Assembly: GCA_944990035.1 (NCBI GenBank)
Contig: CALYLX010000059.1
Location: 372,001 to 436,000 of the forward strand
Length of the DNA stretch: 64,000 bases
Reading direction: 5' to 3'
DNA from: Clitopilus passeckerianus
Taxonomy: Eukaryota > Basidiomycota > Agaricomycetes > Agaricales > Entolomataceae
In this document: positions 8,512-19,021 of the stretch, one piece after another
Layout: every line of letters starts with the position of its first letter
Position numbering within the stretch: position 1 is the first letter of the stretch
Notes under the pieces: generated by a model
Told to the model about the DNA's origin: nothing
The model's database searches: none
Seen by the model: only the letters and a program-made list of their open reading frames with translations
Translations under genes and position numbers: made by a program

Positions 8512-10252
8512 ATGGCGATATCGCCAAGAAGCGCAAATTATGAACGCCTTGAAGGCGGAATGGGTCCAAGCCGCGTGCCAGCTAAGCGCTTCGCGTGGAA
8601 AAAGTTTGCTATAGGCGCAGCAGTCATAATTGGTCTCGTATGGTTCTTTGGACCTAGGGAAACGAGGTCATTTAAATGGCACTCTGGAGAGGGTGAGCAT
8701 GAGTATAGCATGATTCATGCCCTGTAGCTGATCCAATATAGAGTATTCTCCTTCAACAGACGTCGACATTGTGCCTGGTCAAGATTCGCACCAACCAGCA
8801 ACCACCCATAAACCCACTGGTGACACCACTAAGAAACCTCCCCATGACGGTCCCCTCTCGTACGAAACTGACCCTGACCCATCGAAAACCCTCGAATGCA
8901 CGAAACCCCATACCCCTGGCTCACCCCTCGTGCAATACGCACTCATGATCGACGCAGGATCAACTGGTTCTCGCATCCACGTTTACAAATTCAATAACTG
9001 TGGGCCGTCACCTAAATACGAATACGAGGTCTTCGAGATGACCCGGCCTGGCCTATCCGATTACAAGGAGAACTTCATTGATGCAGCTAAGTCGCTCGAT
9101 GTCCTGATGGATAGAGCAGTTAAGACTGTTCCTTCGTCTCTGCAGAGCTGCACCCCAGTTGCCGTTAAAGCTACAGCTGGTCTTCGACTTCTTGATGGCT
9201 CCCAGGCTGAGGATATTCTTCACGCGATTGAAGAGCGTCTGAAGCATAATTACCCCTTCCCCCTTGCCAAGAAGGACCCCGTCGTCATTATGGACGGCAA
9301 AGACGAAGGCATATATGCCTGGATCACCGCCAACTACCTTCTCGATACCATACGCTCAGATAGCAAGTCCACGTTGACATACGCAGTCCTTGACCTTGGA
9401 GGTGCCTCCACTCAAATTGCCTTCGAGCCTACCTTCTCGAAACCGGACTCTGCTCTTGTTGAGGGAGATCACAAATATGATCTCACCTTCGGCTCGAAGA
9501 AGCATGTGCTCTACCAACACTCGTATCTCGGTTACGGCCTAATGCGTGCTAGAAAGCATGTTCACTCTCTTGTCGACTTCATGGCTTCCATCAGGATGCA
9601 GCAGGACCCGAAGAATGGTGATGTCATCGGAAATCCCTGCCTCTCCCGAGGAATGAAGAGACTGGTCACGATCAAGGACGAGCGCAGTGGCCAGGATAGG
9701 AATGTCACTATGGACGGAGAGGAAATCGGTTCCTTCGAAGCCTGTAACAGGATCGTCGAGCTGGTGATGGCTAAGGATGCGTAAGTGCACATCACACTTG
9801 CAGTTTGATGCATTTGCTGATTTTCTCTTCATAGGATCTGCGAGGTTAAACCTTGCTCATTCAATGGCGTCTACCAGCCCTCGCTCCTGGACACCTTCTC
9901 CTCTGGCAAAGTTCTTCTACTCTCGTACTTCTACGACCGCCTATCGCCTCTGCTTGCCCCTGATGCCACCATCACGGTCTCTACCTTCGCCACCCTCGCT
10001 AAAGACGTCTGCCTCGGGCGGGAGCAATGGCTCAAGACATGGGGCACTAACCCGGCAGCGATGGCGGAGCTGGATGACAGACCAGAGTACTGCCTGGATC
10101 TGACGTTCATGTATGGTCTGCTGAGGCTGGGGTATGAGTTTGAGGATAATCGAGATATTAATATCGGGAAACAGATCCAGAACACGGAGCTGGGTTGGTG
10201 TCTCGGTGCGACACTGGCATTGGTTGGAGGAGAGTTGACGTGCAGAGTGTAA
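8512..10252 (+). CDS. GDA1: Golgi guanosine/nucleoside diphosphatase, GDA1/CD39 family
   Basis: Hydrolyses GDP (and UDP) to the monophosphate in the Golgi lumen. This drives nucleotide-sugar antiport and so mannosylation and glycosylation. Type II membrane protein: short cytosolic tail, one membrane helix (KFAIGAAVIIGLVWFFG, about residues 29-45), a Thr/Pro-rich stem, then the lumenal domain. All four apyrase regions are visible: DAGSTGSRIHVYKF, ATAGLRLL, DGKDEGIYAWITANYLLD and LDLGGASTQIAFEP. Exons 8512-8692, 8742-9780 and 9835-10252; both introns (48 and 54 bases) check by phase. The last exon holds VKPCSFNGVYQP and the terminal helices. Length about 545 residues, normal for the fungal family. 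Confidence 0.93.
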
Positions 10253-11052
10253 TGGACTTGGATATCAGGATAAACTATTTTTATGGATTTTGATAGAATA
10301 TATCTCTTAATCGCCACATGTGCCGCTTTTGGAAGGCTTTATGTCCAAAACCTGTCCTCAAGTGGTCAGTTTTCGCTTAATTAGGCAGCTTTGGGGCGAA
10401 CTACATAGTGCTACACGTGACTCGAGAATCCAAGGCAAAACCTTTCACTGCCACTTCTGTCAAGAGTGGCCCACTTGTCGACCGTCACCCGCCGTCCTGC
10501 GAAACCCAAGCATCGGACTTCCTCACTTCTATTACATGGTGGCTGCATGCGGCTATAGCCTGCATATGTCTCGAAACTTATGTGTACGGACGGTGCAAAT
10601 GTTTCCCTTTTGCTGTGCCGTACATCTGGCTCTCATTTCTCATGGTATCTCCAGCCTCATTCGAAGCTGCCCAGGGTTGTGCTTATCAGCGATAGCACCC
10701 ACGGAGTCTCCTACCGAGGCTGACCGTAATCCGGGGCTGAGAGCTTTGTACTCTCCAACCCGGATGCGGACGCCATTATTTGAATTGATCATCCGCAAAT
10801 CCTGTTACGAGTAACGCGGCAAGCAAAGTTGATATATTCATATCTTTGAGCTCCAGGGAACGTGCTACTTCGGACTATAAATAAGCGCTACTGCGTTCCC
10901 AGCATACAAATACTATGGCTGACAATCCTAAACTCGAGAATCGCGGCATGGACCCATCTCCTTGCTCGTTGTTCGTCAACACCGCCCCTTGGACCTCGCT
11001 CTGAGGCAATCAAGAAAGTGACTTGCCGGGCGTGGCTCAGATGTTTCGCTCC
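10253..11052. other. Intergenic: GDA1 3' flank and DUF6533-A promoter
   Basis: No supported gene. Frames at 10320-10814 and 10408-10695 overlap in different phases and look like chance. A TATA-like CTATAAATA occurs at about 10876. Confidence 0.45.
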
Positions 11053-12688
11053 ATGTCTTCGCCCATTGAATCACTTGACTTGACACCTGAAGACCTTGCC
11101 CTTATAGATGGCGTTCGGCGCTTGTGCGTCTTTTCTCTATCACGGAATAGAATGCAGAAATTGACCTCTTCATAGGGAGACAAATGTTCGATTTCTCATC
11201 GCTGCTTTTGCGATCTTGATCTTCGATCACATCCTCACATTCGGAGAGGAGGTAAGGATTCCTCTATCCCCCGTTTAACAGACGTGATATCAATTACACC
11301 AGGTGGAGAGGATATGGAAGGCAAAGTTTGGCCTTGCCACCGTTCTCTTCCTCATTAATCGGTATATCAACCCTTTGGCCTTCCTCATAACAATCTTTGG
11401 TAGGTGAGGTCAATAACCATGCGATTTCCGCTTGCTCATCGCTTCGCAGGATATACCTACCCTCACTGGCCGCAGACCGTAAGTACTGCCTTCTGTCCGT
11501 ATAAGCTCTCGAAATTTTAACATGAATTGCATGGTCGCAGAAGTAAGCCCGAGATTGTGTTATATCAGATCTTTTTGTTGAGTAGTTCAAAGTTGCAATC
11601 GATTCGTGGCATTTGAAGGCTCCGCCGCAGCCGCTGTAGTTGCTGGTGAGTTCTTTCGAGATTATCAAGGCACGCGCTTATCCGCTTTTTAGTTTGTGAG
11701 CGTGCGTCCCCTTCCTCCAGGGCAAATTTACAGCCTTGTTCACCCTTTTTCAGTGATTATGATTATGCGCGTCTATGCACTTTATGGGCGAAATTTTCTA
11801 CTTCTATCGTTTTTGCTGCTCCTATGGTCGGGTCAGATTGTGGCAGCTGGGTTTGGCCTGGCTAGTGGTTTCGGTGAGGGTTATTTTCAACTTTTCGCCA
11901 TTCAGATATAACCTGATTGTGCTTCAGCCGCTCAGCTACCCCCTGGAATGGACTGTAAGCCGACCATCATTTATGAATGATTCTCCTTTCATCCTGACAT
12001 TTTCCACGTAAAGTCTGCGTCCTGACAGGGAATCATCAAATTTTTGGTGAATTTGAAGATTAGTTGGTCTTATCTTTCTTATTCTGACATATTGCACAGC
12101 TGCTCTCTGGATCGGCCCGTTGATCACGGACTCGGTCCTGTTCCTACTTACACTCTATCGGTCAAAGCAATACCTGAAAGAGATTGGATACGTCCAGTGG
12201 GTCATAAAGCGTCCTCAATGATGGCGGTCTCGATATCTTTGATTTAAAGGTCGTATTCTTTCCGAGTTCAAAGAACCCTGTGGGTGCTTGTCCGAGATGG
12301 CGCTATCTATTTCTTTGCCATTTTGCTGGTAAACGTTTTCAGCATCCTGGTATTCTTCGTGAGTTCTTATAATATCACCTCAGACTGAGCCGAAATAACA
12401 GTTGCTTCATAGCTTGGCCCCGAAGATATCAAGTCTCTTGGAGGCCCTTTCTGGCAAACCATAACCTCTGTCATGGTTTCTCGTCTCGTCTTGAACCTAC
12501 GCGCATCTGCTACGACTACCGAAGCCGTTATTCACGGAGTCTCAGGAATCTTCGACACAAGAGTGATCGACAGAAGTACTGGACATAGAGGACCAGGGTC
12601 GTTCATTTTCTTTAGGGGCCAAGGTATAAACCCAGAGGTCGGCACCGAGTACACTATATCCTCGTCTACCCTACCCTCTCAGCGGTAG
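11053..12688 (+). CDS. DUF6533 multi-pass membrane protein, copy A
   Basis: Member of the large agaricomycete DUF6533 family (about seven helices, function unknown). Start chosen at MSSPIESLDLTPEDLALIDGVRRL (an in-frame ATG also lies at 11041). Exons read: 11053-11123; 11176-11251 with the family block RFLIAAFAILIFDHILTFGEE; 11303-11399 with VERIWKAKF-LATVLFLINRY; 11450 onward with YTYPHWPQT. Later exons hold CNRFVAFEGSAAAAVVAG, MIMRVYALYGRNFLLL, a helix near 12300-12360, and the end MVSRLVLNLRASATT. About eight short introns, so exact downstream limits are not certain. Tandem paralogue of the gene at 13608. Confidence 0.75.
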
Positions 12689-13607
12689 TGATGAAATAGC
12701 AGGGCAGACTTCTGACGAGAAGAAATGTATGCTAACCGTCGCACTCCCATTTAACTCTTATTCACGTGCTTGAAGCAGGACATCGTGATAAACTGTAAAC
12801 TCCAGCTCGCATACAACACGAGCTTGGAATGCTCTGCAGTATTAACCAGACGGATGCTGTGTTATACTGGCCCGCCGAGAGAGGTTTCCCTTGTCCTAAT
12901 GTAATGTTGTCTCGGCGTTTTTTACGAGCCAAGTGTCGGAGGCGGAATGCTGAGCTGAACTGCTGTATCTGTTAGAACTAAGGACATATCTGCAAGATAC
13001 GGCGGGGGGTGTATGGCTAATATATCAAGCAAGGAAGGGTTGATTTGCGAAGGATCGCCGTTGGTTGGACACGGGAGTTCGACAACGACTTGGGGGGCGT
13101 AGTATGACATCAAAAAACTCTTGGGATCGACCGACGACCGATCACCAATACAATTGCCAAAAGATCACATACGAGTTTGCATCTCGTGCCACCTGGTCTT
13201 ACCGCAGGCTGCGGGCGAGTGCTAAATATGCGCATTCGGAGAGAATCGCAGACGAAATTCAAGAGAACAGGGTTAGGAAAGAGCCCGATTCCTAACCCCG
13301 CCATCTCTGAATTTGCCTTCGAGATCAAGTACCCCATCAGTTCCGTGATCTCCGTCTCACTCCTCGTAAACCTTTTGCAACAATCTTTGATTCCTGTTGG
13401 GAATGTTTGAAGTAGCCTTCGATCCTTGTGGTAGCCGAAAGTGCAGAGTTCATAGTTGCTGTGGCAGCGTGGGTGGTTTACTTCCCAGAGCGTCGACTTC
13501 TCTGACCTCCACAGATCACGCCACTGACAAGCGCTGGATGCCGCGTGGAATGGCCATGTCATAAAAGAAGCTTCGAAAGCGAGAGACGTCCCACGTTGCC
13601 CACGTCC
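12689..13607. other. Intergenic between the two DUF6533 genes
   Basis: Minus-strand open frames at 12922-13113 and 13110-13562 have no recognisable domain, no signal peptide and no splice partner. No gene is claimed. Confidence 0.45.
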
Positions 13608-15326
13608 ATGTCGTCCCAGTCACCAAGCGCAGAGGTGCTGGCCGCCGCTGCACAACGATTGTGAGTGTTTGCTGAGCATTGGGGAAATGTCATTCCGAGA
13701 TTCTATCCTGATCTTCAGGGAGACAAACGTTCGTTTTCTGATTGCGGCCTTCGCTATTCTGGTTTTTGATCATGGTAAGCAGAGGTCCCTCGTAAGTCCT
13801 TCTCAGTTGATGGAAATCTAACGCAACACGACAAGCGATAACCTTTGGTGAAGAGGCAAGTGGGCAAAATACAGAATCTAGATTCTCGATGAATCTAATC
13901 TTTACCAAGGTTGAACGAATATGGAAACGGAAGTTTTCAGGGGCAACGATCCTGTTCTTGACCGTCCGCTATGCTACTCCCCTCCAATACATAATCGTTA
14001 TCACAGGTGCTCATAGTGTTTACCATTCGGTTTTATTGGTTTTTTAACATGTGGCTAGGATATATATTCCCTCGCTGGCCGTCATCAGTAAGCCCAACGC
14101 TTTACCCACCGAGCCCAGTCGCTGAACCTCTGGCCGCCGTCTAGACGTTAGTCCGGCTCTCATCGGAAATACATTCCCGCAACTCAACCATTGTTCGCCC
14201 AGTTGTCGAAAATTTGTAGCCTTCGAAGGGTCTTCTGCTGTGGCTCTTGTGGCAGGTATTTGTTCCTTTCGGCTACATCTATCGCTTGGAGCTCAAGCCC
14301 TCTTTAGTGTGCGAAAGTCAGTGTGGTGCTCTCATCGGGATCACGCACTAAATGTCTTTGGAGTAGTTATCATGATTCTCCGAGTGTTCGCACTGCACAA
14401 CAGAAGCTTTCCACTGTTGGGCTTCCTTCTCGTGCTGTGGGCTGCGCAGGTTGTAGTTTCATCTGTGGGCTTGGCTTCGGGAGGAGGTAAACTTCAGCCC
14501 AGCCTTTCATGCAAGCCACGCTCTAATAATCCCATGATAGCTGCAGACCTACCTGCCGGCCTTGACAGGGGTGAGGTCTCTTCCCTTTGCGAGCACCAAT
14601 TATATCTGACAACTGTACTGTTTCCAGTGTGCGTCTTGACGGGGAAGGGCAAAGCATTTGGTATATCACACTGCTTCCAGGCTTATTTCTCCGATATTGA
14701 CTCCAGTCGCTCCTTCAGCAGGAATATGGATAGCACCGCTCGTCAATGATTCTATTCTGTTCCTACTCACCCTGTATCGATCAAAGGATTATATTATGCA
14801 GCTTCGTGTACAGTGAGTCCTTCTAGGTTTAGATTTGTTGAATCTTCTCTCATTATTGTCCCAATAGATATTACGAGGCCTTCTTTCAAAGAACTCTATG
14901 GATCTTTCTTCGTGACGGGACAATATACTTCCTCGCGATCGTCCTAGTCAACCTTTTCAGTATCCTCGTATTCTTCGTGAGTCCAGCCGTGTGGGATAAT
15001 CTGCCCCCTAGCTTATCTTCTGACCGCAGCTCGCTCCTGAGGACTTCAAATCACTCGGAGGACCTTTTTGGCAAATCATAACGACGACCATGGTTTCTCG
15101 CCTGGTCCTCAACCTTCGTTCTGCCGCAGCGAATGACGTTCTTATATACCACAATCCTTCGATATTTGATACCACGACCCGAATAGTCAATATGACTCTT
15201 GGGAATCTGGGAGAAGACCTGGAGTTAACATTCCGAGATGGGTCCAGCTCACTGAGAGCCACGCCCCCGGAAAGCTTGGACGTCCCTTTGACAGAAATCT
15301 CCCGTCAGAGATCAGAGATGGTCTAA
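13608..15326 (+). CDS. DUF6533 multi-pass membrane protein, copy B
   Basis: Tandem paralogue of the gene at 11053 with matching exon order. Exon 1 (13608-13660) reads MSSQSPSAEVLAAAAQRL. Exon 2 from 13719 gives ETNVRFLIAAFAILVFDH; then AITFGEE; then VERIWKRKFSGATILFL, YIFPRWPSS and RKFVAFEGSSAVALVAG. These are followed by VIMILRVFALHNRSF, LFFQRTLWIFLRDGTIYFLAIV and the end MVSRLVLNLRSAAAND. The intron after GEE starts with GC instead of GT (13856-13909, gcaagt ... accaag). It is 54 bases and open, so retention would add 18 residues without breaking the frame. Function unknown; membrane location is inferred from hydrophobic segments. Confidence 0.75.
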
Positions 15327-16301
15327 GGGCTCTAAACCTGATAGGTGAGCTCAAGGTGAGCTAACTGATTGCGTGGCTCAAGGTGTTCCTTGACTTACCT
15401 CGTCGACATGCAGACTAAGGCTCAAGTTATGGCGGCTTTCTACGCCACAACTTGTTTACCGCGCCAGCCTGCACCGGGTGAGGTTGGGAGGCACTCGAAG
15501 CGCATGGCGAGGGAAACATATCTGCTGTAGCCACAGATGCAGAATAAATTCGTGGCAGAGGGCGTCAAGAGGGTACCTTCGATCGGCGTTTTAGGGTGAA
15601 GGTCGGAGGCTTTTGGTACAGTATCTTGGCATATAACTAACATACTAGTATGACGTCGTTCTACTATCACTTGACGGTAATCATCCCCAATATGAATGAC
15701 CCCAATGATAGCACGGATCGTGCATTCTCTGGGTTCATTTCAAGTAATTAGGAGTGGCCAAGGGCGCACATGTACTACCATAACCGCTGCGATACCCACG
15801 ACGAAGGAACATCTCACGGAATAATGCACTACTAGATTGTGATCTACATGGATTTAGAGGTGTATTCTCCAAGTCGAAATGGTTGAAAGGCCACTTCTAG
15901 CAAATTTGTCCACAGGCCCGGGAGAGCGATCAAGACCTCAACAAACCCCGTAACTCGCTTAGCAAGAGCAATCTTCCTGGCTTGAAATATAGTCAGGAAC
16001 TCCCTGGTCAGAGTCCGCAAAATTGCTGCAAAAGATTTGAAGTTGAAGCCTACGTTCCCAATTTCGACCCACTGAGTCGCACCGAAACGTACCAATCGAC
16101 GAGAACCATGGTGAGGGTATCTCATAAGAAGCCAAGGATGTGGAAATCGACTGCATTCAGATCATATATTAGGAGGGTGAACGATAGACACGGAATAACA
16201 GTTTCATCCAACATATATCAACCTCCAAGAAACCTTCGGCCTGGATGCTATCCCGCCTCTGGCGCGAGCTCTAAATTGGGACTGCGCCCAGGAGGTTCGC
16301 C
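15327..16301. other. Intergenic, nothing recognised
   Basis: Convergent gap between DUF6533-B and an F-box gene. Frames at 15440-15670, 15844-16156 and 15982-16305 carry no family signal. Confidence 0.45.
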
Positions 16302-17498
16302 CTAAGCTCCCAGAGGCGATAGGTTGACCGAGGCTACGAATTCGGCGTTTTTACTACGCCTTGAAAGGACCATAGTCTCCGCTTGAGAGAAAAGTGATGG
16401 ATCCAACTCCAAGTGGTCGGCATAGAGACCTAGATATATAAGCCTCGGAAGGTAGTGCTGTTCGTCAGATACCTTCAAGTTCTCTATAATTGCGCGGCAG
16501 CCGGTGATTGAAGTCCCAATAGTTGTGATCCCCAATCTACGCAAACCGGGGACGCAGCTGAACAGAGACTGGATCTGCTCTTGCCGTTCGATGGAGATAC
16601 TCCGCATGGTGAGCTCGGTAAGGGAGCATTGGGAGCGTTGAAGGAAGGATATAACGTTGGATAGACTTATATCGGGACCCATTGCATGCCCGTCTATCAA
16701 AAGTACTTCGAGACTGGGAGCTGTGAGGTGATCAAGATGTGCGCGGTTTGCTGTGTCAAGTATACGAAGGGAAAGACGTGTTATATGGTCTCGAACCAAA
16801 TTATGTACAGTCGGGTCTGTAAGGCGACCCGATTGGCATCGAAAGACCTCTAATCGGCGAGCAACGCTGAGAACACCGCCGTCGTGCTTCAGGGGAATGT
16901 CGAGTGTGTGTAGTTGGTGGAGGGGAAGATTAACTCGGTTGGGGCCAATTATAATCGCTTTTTTCAGTGAAGGAGTTACTTCGAAGACACTAATATCCTG
17001 GGGCAAACGCATTCCTTTAAGTGAGAAATGTAATTGGGTGAGAAGCGGTAGGTTTCCACGGATTTGTTGCAATTTCTCCATGAGGTTGTTTGGGGTGAGC
17101 AGCAGAAGATGAACATCTTTCCACCGACTACAAGAAGGGATTAGGATTTCAAACAGCTGTGAAGCACGAGGATTGCGAAAGGCCGCGAACTGTAAGGAGA
17201 TCGGGAGTGGATCCGAACGCTTGATCGCGAGCCGTACAATATCATCGGTAGGGTAGCGTATTTCCTTGTTTTGTCTGCAGAGGTAATTCAGGACTATTTT
17301 GGACCAAAGGTCTTTCTGAAGAATGCAGATCCTTTTCCAGCGCTTGCAAACCCTGGTCAATAGCCATGGCGCCAGTGTTGGAGCAAACGACCCTTCTGGA
17401 CGAGCAAAGCCGCCGCGAGGGAGACAGTTACGGAAGATCTCCTCAAGGATTTCATCGGGAAAGCTATCGATGAGCCCGATCGTCGGCGATGAGCACAT
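16302..17498 (-). CDS. F-box protein, single exon
   Basis: About 398 residues from the ATG at 17498; the frame is open a little further upstream but only from a TTG. F-box near the N-terminus: LIDSFPDEILEEIFRNCLPRG, then ...LLTRVCKRWKRICI...LWSKIVL, the classic agaricomycete FPxEILxxIF...VCxxWRxIAxxxPxLW layout. The remainder has leucine-rich stretches (LPLLTQLHFSLKGM, PGLRRLGITTIG). Unlike most genes here it has no intron. Likely SCF adaptor; target unknown. Confidence 0.85.
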   Translation of the reverse strand: MCSSPTIGLIDSFPDEILEEIFRNCLPRGGFARPEGSFAPTLAPWLLTRVCKRWKRICILQKDLWSKIVLNYLCRQNKEIRYPTDDIVRLAIKRSDPLPISLQFAAFRNPRASQLFEILIPSCSRWKDVHLLLLTPNNLMEKLQQIRGNLPLLTQLHFSLKGMRLPQDISVFEVTPSLKKAIIIGPNRVNLPLHQLHTLDIPLKHDGGVLSVARRLEVFRCQSGRLTDPTVHNLVRDHITRLSLRILDTANRAHLDHLTAPSLEVLLIDGHAMGPDISLSNVISFLQRSQCSLTELTMRSISIERQEQIQSLFSCVPGLRRLGITTIGTSITGCRAIIENLKVSDEQHYLPRLIYLGLYADHLELDPSLFSQAETMVLSRRSKNAEFVASVNLSPLGA

Positions 17499-17696
17499 CT
17501 TGGTGGTTCCGTGTATTCTCAACGAAATTGCGGAGCTTTGTTTTGCACAAGTTGGGCGCTAAGCGAGGTAGCTAGGTCTAGGCCCTTACGGCGATCAGAT
17601 AAGATAACGGTCGTTTGACCCAATCTCCAGGTCGTCTGGCGCAGCATCCTCTATCCTTGTCTTCACGATCCTCCGTAGTTTCTCGTATTCTGTATC

Positions 17697-18346
17697 ATGG
17701 TAAGCTTGAAATTTATTCTGTGGTAACCAAATATCTTCGTGCTAACTTCAACCACTTATGAATAGTCGCAAACTGTTGACATCCCGCAATCCATCAAGGC
17801 TGCCCTGCGCAAATTCCGATTTGCGAGACGTAGCTCAGGGAGTGCAGCGATAGTAATCAAGATCAACAAGGCTACGCTGACAATGGAGGAGGTGGAGCAG
17901 TTTGACGACATTTCGATCGAGGAACTGGCAGAAGGTGCGTTCCTCTTCATTCTTTTTCTATAAATTGTAACACTCGCACAATCGCCCTGGAACCTCAACC
18001 TCTACTTCTGTTATTTACACCTTCGTGTTGAACAGAGCTCCCGGAGAACTCACCGCGCTACGTTGTCCTCTCTTACGAGCTCAAGCACTCAGATGGACGC
18101 ACATCTTTCCCCCTCGTCCTGATAAACTGGGCACCTTCGACCAGCGAGATCGGGCTGATGACGCTCCATGCAAGTGCATTGCTGAACTTCCAGAATACCG
18201 TAAGCACTACCTGTTTGTCCAGGGCATCTCCGAGTTATGCTGATGGCTGATATTGACAGGCGGATGTAAACAAAGTTATCGAGGTCAGAGATGGACCGGA
18301 GGGCCTGACAAAGGAGGTGATAGACACGAAGTTGTTGGGCAAATAA
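17697..18346 (+). CDS. GMF1: Glia maturation factor (ADF-H domain, Arp2/3 debranching)
   Basis: Small ADF/cofilin-fold protein that binds Arp2/3 complex, inhibits nucleation and debranches actin at cortical patches. 140 residues, the normal GMF length. Four coding exons: 17697-17699 (the ATG alone), 17766-17934, 18036-18199 and 18260-18346; all junctions are in phase. It reads MSQTVDIPQSIKAALRKFRF, then SIEELAEELPENSPRYVVLSY, ELKHSDGRTSFPLVLINWAP, STSEIGLMTLHASALLNFQNT and VNKVIEVRDGPEGLTKEVID. The RxFRF, SPRYV and FPLVLINWAP blocks are GMF hallmarks. The first intron follows the start codon directly (ATG then gtaagc). Confidence 0.93.
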
Positions 18347-19021
18347 ATCTAATAATATCTTGAACTCTCGACTTCCTTTTCGTACACGGTTCATGACGCA
18401 GGACACAGACGATAACTTGTGTCTCTAGCTGAGGACTCTTCGGTTCATACTTATAATTTTATCTGTCTATCTATTGATGATCTCTATAACCATTCTTTCT
18501 CGTAAGAGGGTGTCTTTCCCTATCATAAATAACCGAAAACCTGTTATCCACGAGAGCGAGACTGGCCTTCAAGGCCTCGTCCTCCGGGCCACTGAGCCAT
18601 CTCTTCCGAGGCCCGACCGGTCTTCCGATCCACCTTCGGTTTATTACCGGCTATCATCAAGCCAGGTTTTCTCGTTCTGCCATGATCACAATCAACCTCC
18701 TGGCAGTGGAAGTCAGCAGAACTCAAGTCGAACTCACCTCATGGAAACCTAGAACGATCCTGAGATAGAAAATTGTGTTAGGAGGAGTGGTCAAGTGTTC
18801 TTGGAGAAAGGACAGCTGACCTCAGTCGGTTAATGTTGCATGCTTCGATGGAGAGCAGGCGGGCCGTTGCTTTGCTGGCTTCCGCTGGGTTTCAGGGAGA
18901 AAAGACGAAAAGAAGCAGTGCGACGTCTCGGGAGCTGTGAAGATTTGACATATAAAGGGTTGGAGAAGCGGGGATTGAGAAGCTGAGAGAATCCATTGGA
19001 TCTCGTTGTCGTCAAAAACAA
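18347..19021. other. Intergenic; possible unresolved minus-strand small gene
   Basis: A minus-strand frame from about 19018 (no ATG) is Arg/Ser-rich like a mitochondrial presequence. Possible splice sites follow near 18830 and 18750, but no consistent protein could be assembled, so no CDS is called. Confidence 0.3.

Noticed and set aside
10320..10814. Open frame of 164 codons after GDA1
   Set aside because: Cys/Leu-rich chance-like translation, overlapping frames, no domain and no splice partner.
13110..13562. Minus-strand open frame of 150 codons between the DUF6533 genes
   Set aside because: No family signal, no promoter element and composition unlike neighbouring proteins.
18830..19021. 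Minus-strand frame resembling a mitochondrial presequence
   Set aside because: It begins with TTG, and no downstream exon gives a consistent protein.
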